A stretch of 64,000 bases of DNA from positions 34,047,841 through 34,111,840 of the forward strand of contig JBCNJP010000027.1 of the NCBI GenBank assembly GCA_039602395.1. The letters are read 5' to 3'. This DNA comes from Deinandra increscens subsp. villosa. Taxonomy: Eukaryota > Streptophyta > Magnoliopsida > Asterales > Asteraceae. The notes under the pieces were generated by a model, which saw only the letters and a list, made by a program, of their open reading frames with translations, did not search any database and had not been told where the DNA came from. This document shows, in pieces, positions 9,021 through 17,895 of the stretch (positions are counted from its first letter, which is position 1; each line of letters begins with the position of its first letter). Both the position numbers and the translations under genes were made by a program.

Positions 9021-11330
9021 TGTAACACCCCGAGTTTTAATATATGAAAATTTTCCGTTAACATTTAACCGAGTCTTGTTATGTGACTAAATTGTTCCTT
9101 AGATGTTATAGTACTTGCCATATTATAGAAACTTGGGGGTTAAATGCAAAATGTTAAGGTTTAATTAGAGATTTAACCAAAACCTAAACTAGAGGGGCCA
9201 GGAATGTAAATATGGGATTCTTGCCTAAACAAAATAGGGAGAATTGGGGAGGGGTTCGCAGGTTACGATCTGGAGAGGAACCCAACCCCTCCCAAACTCT
9301 TAATCACGAAAATTCTCAAGAAAAAGGGGCCAGGCTGCGAAATTGATCATCTTTTCCAAGTATTGGAGGGATTTTCAAGTCTCCTACACTTAATTGAAGC
9401 TAGTAGGTAAGCCCTTTCTTGGTTGCATGTGTGTGGGTCGAAAATGGGACCCTCAAATCTGTGAGTTCGATGTTGATTCTGAATCCTAAGGTGTTAGGAA
9501 GGTTGTATGTAGCCTAGATAACCAATTAATCTGATAATTGATGAAGTAGTCACTCAAATTGATTTACTTGAACCCCCATGGTGACTAGCAACTTAGGATG
9601 AACATAAAATTGAACTAAATCATGTAAGCCTAGCTAAATTGTTGGTTGATTATGTTGATATATGATAATTTATGATGGATATGGGGTGGAATCCCCTAAA
9701 ACACTTCAAATTTGCCAAATGGGTAAACCATGGGAATGGGTTGGGTGTGTGCATCAATGGATGCACACCATGTGTTTGATGAAATGTCTAGGTGACAAAT
9801 TCTCATGGCATGATGATTAATTGGACATGAATTGGTGTTTGAATGATCATAGTAAGTGTACTTACTGATTTTTGTTAATCCTAAGCACGTGTGACAATGT
9901 GAATTGTTTGACCCGTTTAGGGGTTGAAGGATGAAAGTATAGTGATTAGATTGACGAACTTCCTAAATAATTATCGTGTTGTGCATATGGAATCTTGTTA
10001 AATGAAACTTGATAGTATGCCAACTAGGGGATGAATATGTAATTGTTTGACATCATGAAAATGGGTCTTGACTAGCTAATAACCTTATAGGCAATCAAGG
10101 GTTTGAAGGAGGCAACCAAGCACATGCTAGTGGTAGTGGATCGTCAAGCAATCGAGGTAACATACATCTTGTTCGTTATACTAGTAAGTAACAATTATAG
10201 ACATCTTACTATTGGTTATGGACCCTAGTGGGTAGAAAAGGGTAAGTCCTCACCTCATGAGGGAATAAATGGATTCTCTCATGGAGGGGAGGAGGAAGTG
10301 GCTTAGTCAACTAAATTGGGTTGACTTGCCTACACACCGCATGCTTTAGCCATCGGATAATTGATCCGAAGACGCCTCAAGGGCTAATTGGGTCCTTGGT
10401 GGATGGCAAGGATGACTATACACATATGTAAGATGTCCAAGTCTAGTTAGCGTTTCAGAATTCTTACATAGGTGACATGAATCTGTTATATTTTGAATGC
10501 TCCTTAGGGATTACTGAAATTCATGTGGTATTAAGGGTAGGAGTCATGTTGCAAACTGGCATATTGTGATCATGCCAATTATTGAATGTACAAGGTTGGG
10601 TTCATTTGTAATATCGGACGATTTGTGGCATGGGTTGGCTCTTAACGGGTCAACCGGGTAAAGTAAAGGCAAGGTAACGAGGGTATTTGGTCCATGTCTA
10701 AATTTTAGAGTTCTAACAAGTTTTCAGAGCTCAAATTATGTGTTGGTAACTTAAGAAATGGTGGGAATCGAATCTGGGTGGTTAAGCGGGAAAAAGGAAC
10801 CAAAACGGGGTACCAAGATGCAGGTACCACCGTAGCTTACGGTGCCACCGTAAGCTACGGTGGCCCTGCAGCCTGGCACCCACCGTACCACAGGGCACAG
10901 CCACCGTAAGCTAGCTGTGCCACCGTAAGCTACGGTAGCCAACGTAGCTTACGGTGGACATGTTGAGTTTTTGAGGTTTTGCTCCTGTTTTAAAGCCCGA
11001 ATGTTGTTCCAACTTGTCTGGAAGTTACAAACTAATGGTGTGATATTGCACGCGGGTAAAGGTATCATGTAGACGCGAATCTTCTCGAGCTCAAGACGAA
11101 CCGAACACTCGAATTTGCCGACTCTTTTGATGATCATGGCTTGTCGTAACCATCTTTTGAAAATAATTAAACTAGTATTAACTTGTATTTAGCGCTCACT
11201 TGGTTTTGTATATGGTTTTCTTTGCAAGTGTTGATGTTACAAACCGTTAAAGTCGAACGAAATTTTCTGGGACCACTTTTCACGTTAAATATTCGTGAAC
11301 GAAATAGTAAAAATAATTAGCGTCGTTACA
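9021..11330 (+). repeat. Long gypsy LTR (about 2.3 kb)
   Basis: It starts TGTAACACC and ends CGTCGTTACA, directly after a polypurine tract. The length fits Tekay-type chromoviruses. Parts resemble 57650-60933, for example GATGAAGTAGTCACTCAA here against GGTGAAGTAGTCACCAAA there, and TTTTCTGGGACC near both ends. A palindrome-rich block lies at 10810-10960. A primer-site-like sequence follows at 11334, which is unexpected for a 3' LTR. Confidence 0.75.
10810..10960. repeat. Palindromic array inside gypsy LTR
   Basis: Alternating copies of CCGTAGCTTACGGTGG and its complement CCACCGTAAGCTACGG occur six or more times within 150 bp, giving several possible hairpins. The related LTR at 57650-60933 has an array of a different word at the equivalent place (60450-60560). 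Confidence 0.8.
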
Positions 11331-11563
11331 AGTTGGTATCAGAGCCGGTCGTCGGCCAGTGTGCCAGCGAGGACGCTGGTCCCCTAAGGGGGAGGATTGT
11401 AACATCCCACATTGGTGGGGAGGGGAACTAAGCATGCCTTTATAAGGGTGTGGATACCTCCCCCATCAAGACGCGTTTTAAAACCGTGAGGGGCGGATGC
11501 CTGAGGGCATGCCGGCTGCCAAAGCGGACAATATCTTGGTTGCGACGAGTCTGGGCTGTTACA
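11331..11563 (+). mobile_element. TRIM remnant: primer site, short internal region and 3' LTR
   Basis: 11334-11346 reads TGGTATCAGAGCC, complementary to initiator Met tRNA. 11385-11397 is a purine tract. A 166-bp LTR (11398-11563, TGTAACATCC to GGGCTGTTACA) closely matches the two LTRs of the complete TRIM at 59568-59963. The expected left LTR is replaced by the gypsy LTR end at 11330. Confidence 0.75.
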
Positions 11564-12050
11564 CACATGCTTGGGCGATGGCCGCGGTGTGGATCAACAA
11601 GTGACGAGGGTTCGAGTGTAGGGCGTAACTCGAGTACTTGGCATATCCATAATGTGTGTGTCTTTGATGCGCACACGTGCACATGTTTCATTCATAACTT
11701 GTATCATATGCGCGCACGTGCACTTGAGCGATCATGCCACAATGGTTTATGTGGTAATCAGGTCATAACTTGTATGATATAATAAGTTGTTATGAGTATG
11801 TTTTAATCCAAAGGTGGGTTCTTATTACTACATGTAAGGTCATTTTTATAAGAAAAGTTGGGACCTATTTTCGTAGCAAACGTTTCATTCATACTGGTCA
11901 TTTTTCATGGTCGAGCGTTACAAGTCAGTATCAGAGCCTACGTTTGAGAGTTTCAACTATAGGTGTGTGTGCTTGGAATCAAACTTCAGTGCTTATGGTA
12001 TTAATCTAACGTACAATTCAAGACTCGACCAGAGGGGGAGTGTGATAGTG
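11564..12050 (+). mobile_element. Second LTR end, primer site and polypurine module
   Basis: An LTR-like end GAGCGTTACA (to 11922) is followed by a Met-type primer site, CAGTATCAGAGCC. About 100 bp of non-coding sequence ends in the purine tract AGAGGGGGAGTG at 12031-12042. A new LTR-like start, TGATAGTGATAATATTG, follows at 12043. The geometry is that of a TRIM with a different LTR from its neighbour; the left LTR limit is not defined. Confidence 0.5.
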
Positions 12051-12214
12051 ATAATATTGATAATTAAATATTAAATTACTTAATTAACCTTCATTTAAGT
12101 GGTTTTTAGGTTTTTAGGCTAAGGAGTGATTTTCACATGATCTTTACCCACACATATAAATATGATGATATAAATATGATGATGAAAATCAAATATATTA
12201 GTTTCCGTTGGATT

Positions 12215-12700
12215 AATATAAGGGAAGGAGACGGAATTAATCCTTTTGATCAGCATTAGGACGAAGTTAGCCCCTTGAACTTTTGTGTTCTTATAATAGC
12301 TCCACTCCAACGGTTGTTGACTTCCCATCCCAACAGTCGCACGACCGTAATTTGCACCAATCCCTGAATGCCACGTCCTCAAATGGTCGTTCACGACCGT
12401 CATTTTTCTGACACGACCGTTATCCAAACAAACGACTGACAAGGTCTGCGACGGTTGTCGACGACCGTCTGACACTGTTTTCGGAGTCATTGATGTCCGT
12501 TAAAAAAGTAAATTCAAAATTTTAAATTTGTTGACACTTACCCACGATGGTTGTCCACCACCGAAACGGTCGTCAACTCTCCTTCGCAACGGTCGCACGA
12601 CCGTGTTCTCCTCCAATTACTGAGTGCCACGTACCCACAATGGTCGTCCACCACCGGAACAGTCGTCAAACTCACCTCCGCAGCGGTTACACCGGCCAGG
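12215..12700 (-). repeat. ACGACCGT-rich repeat, copy 1
   Basis: Dense ACGACCGT/ACGGTCGT words, including GTCGACGACCGT. More than 450 bp is homologous, in opposite orientation, to 43400-44040: shared landmarks are AAATGGTCGT, CTGACAAGGTCTG and CCTTCGCAACGGT. Reading frames crossing it are by-products of the repeat. The limits are approximate on this side. Confidence 0.7.
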
Positions 12701-13375
12701 AAATCTACTCCGATCCACTGAGTAGTCACGTAACCGACAATTAGTCGATGACCGGTCAATCAGAATCGGGTCGTGAAACTCGATTACTAGGCAAAAAAAC
12801 TCGAACCTGTCTGATCGATTTCGGTTCACAACCGAATAGATTATTAAATCTTAACCGATTGTAATCGGTCAATGCCAAGAACTCGTTACAACCGTGACAA
12901 CGAACCATTTCTATCCCATTTGACATATCACGCAAATCAAAGAAGCTAGATACTTCTTTCAGATCGGTTGATTAGTTTCGCTCTCATAGACCGTGAGTGG
13001 GGCTACACTTGCGGATGAACTGGTAGGGGTACTAGGTCGACGAACATTGGGTTGACATTGTTGAAGTCGACTGAGAGTTTGAGAGCAGAGGAGAAGGAGA
13101 TGAAGTCTATTTTGTTCTCTACAGTGCATGCATGTATACTGGCGCCAATATTGCGCCATAGCCCAGTTTAACGGCGCCAAGAGGCGCCAACACCGCCCCC
13201 CTTAGGCGCTATAGAGGGGCGCCAACCTTGGGCGCTATATATTCAACGGCGCTAAAAGGAGAGGGGGAAGTGAGTCCAGACCAATCATAACATTCCACTT
13301 AATTTTTATTTTTATTTGTTTAGTTAATAAAAAATACCCACTTTAACATCACACTTTAATACCATGTATACCCCA
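12701..13375. other. Intergenic with GGCGCC palindrome cluster
   Basis: 12760-12930 is rich in CCGATT and AATCGG words. 13128-13260 has a cluster of GGCGCC and GCGCTAT words resembling the ends of the Harbinger element at 37537, but no TIR or TSD could be matched. No gene is supported. Confidence 0.4.
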
Positions 13376-13490
13376 CTTGGTAAAGTGAGATGCAATTTTT
13401 CGTTGTAATGCTTCTTGTTTTTTGCCCTTCCTAGCTTGTTGCTAGGTTGGCGTTTGTTAATGAAAGTCGCTGTTCAAAAAAAAAACACAA
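13376..13490 (+). mobile_element. 5'-truncated LINE 3' end
   Basis: The stretch CTTCCTAGCTTGTTGCTAGG then GTTAATGAAAGTCGCTGTTC followed by a poly-A of ten is a typical plant LINE 3' end. GTATACC(C)CAC on the left and GTATACCAC on the right form a probable TSD. The tail GTTCAAAAAAA is shared by SINEs in this window. Confidence 0.55.
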
Positions 13491-13773
13491 GTATACCACA
13501 TGCCCTCTTTGTCCCTTAATATAATATAATCAATATAATTTAAATTAGTTGCGTCAGAGAGGGATGAAAGCGGACCTTTTCCATGTCCCCACGATAAATC
13601 TAACGGCCCCCAAGTTCTTCATGCCAACAAATGTCTACCAAGTGGACGGTTGATCATCGGTTCTACTAGTCGTACCTTGTTTTGTGTTCATCTTCTTCCT
13701 TGATACACGCTTTCCTTCTCTTTCTCAGGACCGTCTCACAGTAAACACACACACAAACGCGTCCTTTGTAACC

Positions 13774-14400
13774 ATGGAGAAAAGGATCGCCACCTTCACC
13801 ATCTTCACCTTTTTGTTATTCGCCGTCTCCACCGCTCGAATCGCGTTAGATCAGATCGACCTGCCCGGTTCAGATGTCGTTATCCCGGCCCACAAGCCTG
13901 AACCGGAGGTAGTAGATAAAACCACCGCCAACGATCGGTTGCCAGAATCTGAAAATACTCAAACTTTTGAAGTTAGCACGATTGATCCAGCGCCACGGAT
14001 GATATTTTCTCGACCACATCTGATCCAGCGTCACTCTTTTGATGGAACTACTCGGAATCCACTCAGATCCGTCCGTCGTCATCCATGCCGGAAGTTTAAG
14101 AAATCGTTCATGATCCCGATCAAGAGGTCCTACGGAAACGACATGATCTCGTCGGACAGAACCGTCACCGTCGATCTCGAAACAATCGGCGATCAGATCC
14201 CGACTAAGTGGCTGGAATTCAAGCACGAGTACGGTCACCGCCATCATCACTATCATCACGACAAAGACGAGAAATTCGAGATCAAGTATGAGTCCGATTC
14301 GGATAAGTTTTCAAGCCACCACCATAAAGAGAAGAAGAGAGAACACAAAGGCGGTTTCATGAGACGCGTTCGCAAGTTTCTCAAGCACACTTTCGATTGA
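13774..14400 (+). CDS. Small secreted histidine-rich basic protein, function unknown
   Basis: A single-exon gene of 208 residues. ATG 13774 lies in a good context (ACCATGG) and begins a signal peptide (residues 1-22, hydrophobic core TIFTFLLFAVS, then ARIALD); an in-frame ATG further upstream would bury it. The mature part has an acidic stretch (30-70) and a basic segment RSVRRHPCRKFKKSF (98-112) with the only cysteine. SYGNDMIS (119-126) follows, then a histidine-rich region (about 154-185: HRHHHYHH and SHHHKEKK) and a basic tail RRVRKFLKHTF. A polyadenylation signal AATAAA is at 14510. I do not recognise the family. The composition suggests a metal-binding or wall/apoplast protein, which is inference only. 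It converges on the polygalacturonase gene, with about 200 bp between stop codons. Confidence 0.85.
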   Translation: MEKRIATFTIFTFLLFAVSTARIALDQIDLPGSDVVIPAHKPEPEVVDKTTANDRLPESENTQTFEVSTIDPAPRMIFSRPHLIQRHSFDGTTRNPLRSVRRHPCRKFKKSFMIPIKRSYGNDMISSDRTVTVDLETIGDQIPTKWLEFKHEYGHRHHHYHHDKDEKFEIKYESDSDKFSSHHHKEKKREHKGGFMRRVRKFLKHTFD

Positions 14401-14509
14401 AGAAACACATGTGAGGGTATCTAATGGTTAATGATTTGCCTGTATCGTCTAATCATGTTTGAGTATGCTAGCCTTTTCGTTTTGTATCATATTAAGGCGA
14501 ATAAAATGT

Positions 14510-14515
14510 AAACGT
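14510..14515 (+). terminator. Polyadenylation signal AATAAA
   Basis: AATAAA about 110 bp after the stop of the histidine-rich protein gene. Confidence 0.6.
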
Positions 14516-14601
14516 TTTGTGTTGTATCAATACATCTCTCCATATCTTAGTTTTATATTTCCATTTCATTATTCTCTAGTCAACGACCCTGAGATTGGTG
14601 G

Positions 14602-16963
14602 TCAACGTCCATGAATCGGGCATGAACCACGGTGGATAAGATCAGGGCATGGTAACGGTCTAACTCGTATAGCACCACCACTAACATAAGAGCAATTCCA
14701 TGGAACATTTCTCTGACGATTAGAGCCGTGGAGATTGATGTTAGAAAGACAGATATCAGTGAAGGGTGAGTTTTTCAGGCCGTTTATTAGACCAGCCTGC
14801 TGGACCTTTTTACCCCTCACGTTCGTTATCCTCACATGGTTCAAAACAGGTAGGGCGTTAGGGTTGTAGTTTGTATCAGGATGGTCACCCACATCCGCAG
14901 CGATCTTGATTCCCTTGCGAACATTCACCATGTAAACGTGGGAAATAGTGACGTTTTTGACGATTCCGCCCCTGCCGATGTTTGTTTTTAGGTGGATTCC
15001 AACTCCCATGTTTTTTAAAGTTATATGTTCAGCCAGGACATTATACACCCCGCCGGATGTTTCACTTCCGACGGCTATTCCGGCGAACGGAGACGATCCA
15101 GTGATCCGACGGATTGTAATGTCGGTGCTAGGACGACCGTAGTTAATCCCGTACTCATCCCACCCACTTTTTATTGCCACCAGGTCATCTCCTGTGGAAA
15201 TGTAGGAGTCTTCAATGCAAACATGGGAGCTTGAATCTGCAACAAAGGGGGAAATTAGTAAATTTGAGCAACCACCAAGTTGAGCACTTTTTGAAACATA
15301 CTTGTTTGTTTAATAAATGAATTAAACATGAATAATATGTTTTAAATTTTCTTCCTTTAATTAAAGGATGCATGTTGACTCAAACATAGTTATTAGTTAT
15401 GAACCAATACTAATCAGCCGATCAACCTAATCAGACATTAGAACCATTACCGATTCAGCCCTTATAATTTTCAGATTTTAGAGTGCTTGCAGAGTTTGCC
15501 ACTACCCAGCCGGGAACCACACTACTGCAGCCATGTCCGCCTTTTTGCAGGAGACGCATGGCCAAATTTATGTGAGAGAGCGGGAATGAGCCTCCCCTGA
15601 GAGCCTTCGGGAGGCTGGAAACACCATTTTGGTCAATCAAGGCCGACCCCAAAACCTCCCCGCCCCACCCTTTGCTGACTCCATTCCGAGCACCCTTAGA
15701 TCCTTGCTAAATCACTAATTCGACTTTGACTTTTCGGTACTCACATTAGTGTTTTCTAAAATTTGGTTTGGAATTTTGAATGTTGTGTTTGTTTGTGTCT
15801 GTTTATGACTTGATGCTAACTTAGAAAATTTAATGAACTAACACAAACAAACATGACACGTTTATTTTTCTAATCGAATGACACGAACAATAAAATACTT
15901 TTGTTTATGCTTATTCCATATTCGTTTATTTTTCAGTTAAACATAAACAATTTGTGGTCTCAAAAGGAAATTGTAGTTACAGAAAATGGATTACCTGGAT
16001 CAATTCCATCTGTGTTTGGAGAGGCAGGTGGAGCCAATATGGTGACATGCCTAATAACAACATTGCTGTTTTCATGAAAGTTAAAGATTATATCATCAGG
16101 ATATCCATCTATATCAAGTTTTGTTTAGAAAGATGATAATAGATAGTACAGTACCTGCAGTATACAGGATGAATGTTCCAAAATGGGGAGTTTTTGAAAA
16201 TCACATTAGAGATGATGATACTTCTAGAATCCTTGAACTCAATAAGGTTTGGCCTAGTGAATTGCAAAGTTCTTCGTCTCCACATGTTCCACCAAACCCC
16301 ACCTTGCCCATCAATTGTCCCATTCTCACCTAACAAAACAGTTCATCAGGTCAAAATAAGTAGTGGCCTCTTCAATTTGAGCTTTTAACCACTTAAAAAG
16401 TAAGATTGTGTTGGAAGTATGAACCAGTAATAATTACATCATGGAGTCCTTCTCCATGGATGAAGCTCATATATCTTCCTCCAGGCCGCTCTCTCCCTCT
16501 TCCATAAGAAGGCAGAGGAGCAATCAAAGGCCAGTCTGCAGTGTTCTGTCAAATTGCTTCAATAAATAACTAAATTCATGACTATTACACTGAAATTTGG
16601 GAACATATAATTAACAAATAATTAATGAATACCTGTGTAGCTTTGATAACAGCACCTCTGGCCAAATAGAGAGTCATGCGACTAGTGAGATTGAAACTCT
16701 GCGTTAGATAAACGCCTGGAGGTATGTACAAAAGCGTCCCTCCTCTCCTCCTCAAATGCTTAATCCTGTAAACAGCCTCATTGAACGCTTTCGTATTCAA
16801 CGTTCTCCCGTCTCCGACTCCGCCGAAATTCCGTTATCGATATTTTATCGTTCCGGTGTACCATCGGTACGATTCCGGAGCACGTAACCGCTTCAACCGC
16901 CGCCCAACAGCATTTCAGGACGATTAATGCAGCCAACAATTCCGAAACGAATCGGCGCCTCAT
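14602..16963 (-). CDS. Polygalacturonase-like GH28 pectinase, frameshift in exon 1
   Basis: Wall-acting glycoside hydrolase family 28 protein with a signal peptide (MRRRFVSELLAALIVLKCC). Exons on the minus strand: 16963-16633, 16545-16425, 16329-16155, 16065-15995, 15236-14602. All junctions are GT-AG and exons 2-5 join in phase. Catalytic motifs are SPNTDGID and STGDD. The usual GHG is replaced by a GIAVGSETSGG region, and RIK by GIK, as in the clade of plant GH28 proteins without GHG. Exon 1 is one base too long (331 nt). Near 16828-16831 an extra base turns the expected DFGGVGDGRT into out-of-frame sequence, and the frame resumes at NTKAFNEAVYRI. Without it the protein would be about 443 residues. 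This is either a recent null allele or an assembly error. An acceptor (TAATCACAG) just upstream of the ATG suggests a 5'UTR intron reaching to about 17220. Confidence 0.85.
15440..15720. other. GC-richer block in polygalacturonase intron 4
   Basis: A 280-bp block inside the 758-bp intron has a higher GC content than its surroundings. It begins near GACCATTACCGATTCAGCCC and ends near CCTCCCCGCCCC. It looks inserted, but no TSD or coding signal is seen. Confidence 0.35.
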
Positions 16964-17078
16964 TTCCTGTGATTAGGTTAGAAATTCATGGGCGTTTAAA
17001 TCGGTTTTTATACTGAATGCAAATCGGTAATAGATAATTGAAAGGATTAGGTCAAATGAACAGCATCTATGATTCCGA

Positions 17079-17362
17079 TTAACAGTAATGAGACAGTATA
17101 ATGCAGATAGAGGAGAAATCAAATGCTCGGAAAATCAGCAATACGTTGATAACATTCATATAACAAGAGAAAGCAAGAGAAGAGAAACTGACGGACCATA
17201 AGAAACCGAATTTGTTGAAGGAAGCAATTGCAGATCTGAGACGGTGAAATTTGGTCGGAGTGGAGCTTTGAAGGAGTTGGTTTCTGACTTTCTGCACAAG
17301 CCTCTGTCGTCTTCTTCTTCGTAGAGAGAGGACACGTAACTAAACGATATTCGATTATTCAT
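17079..17362 (-). promoter_or_regulatory. Polygalacturonase 5'UTR exon and proximal promoter
   Basis: Minus-strand sequence with CT-rich leader (CCTCTCTCTACGAAGAAG) and a probable donor near 17215. It would splice to the acceptor directly before ATG 16963. The first part is duplicated after the assembly gap (23478-23526), and a copia element lies 50 bp further upstream. Confidence 0.45.
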
Positions 17363-17410
17363 GCTTTAGGCACCATTCTTTCCTTCCAAATTATTTTAAA
17401 CTGACATGTG

Positions 17411-17816
17411 TGTTAGAGAAAAATGCAGTTTGTGACAAGTTATCACAGTTCCAGGGTTATTAGTGGAAATTCTCGTTTCTTATAAGCTCAGGGTTCTCGC
17501 TGTCATTCTTTATACTTAAAGGGTGTTAAGTGTTAATGTTTAGGCTAATTCTGTTAGTAGCCGTTAATCGTGTTCAAGCTGATATAAGTAGGGTTCGAGT
17601 CATCAGATTTGGGGGTCTTCTTTGTAATCAATTTCTTTTAGATTCCTTTTCAGTATTTCTTCTAGAGTAATAAGCGAGTTATCTCGAGTTTGTATTTCTT
17701 GATTTCATGAATCGAATCATTTGAATTCTCAATCAATGATTTCGAGTTTCTAGTCTCTGATTTGATTTAATTCTGAGTTTGAATTGAGTGTTCCGATTGT
17801 TAATTTCAATTCTACA
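17411..17816 (+). repeat. 5' LTR of copia element
   Basis: 406 bp. A TATA-like TATAAGT at 17583-17589 is the likely start of transcription. Confidence 0.95.
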
Positions 17817-17818
17817 AT

Positions 17819-17831
17819 TGGTATCAGAGCC
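17819..17831 (+). other. Primer binding site (initiator Met tRNA)
   Basis: TGGTATCAGAGCC lies two bases after the 5' LTR and is complementary to the 3' end of plant initiator Met tRNA. Confidence 0.85.
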
Positions 17832-17895
17832 ATGGTGCTCTCGGTGTGAATTAATCAAAGATCGGAGTGCAGGCGTGTCAAGGTTTTGATTCAGG

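Noticed and set aside
10810..10960. CRISPR-like repeat array
   Set aside because: Repeats are palindromic, in both orientations, without regular unique spacers, and lie in a plant retrotransposon LTR.
11384..11782. Small frames on both strands
   Set aside because: They come from the TRIM LTR and adjacent LTR sequence.
12119..12829. Several overlapping frames on both strands
   Set aside because: They are by-products of the ACGACCGT repeat, with no domain and different frames in the second copy.
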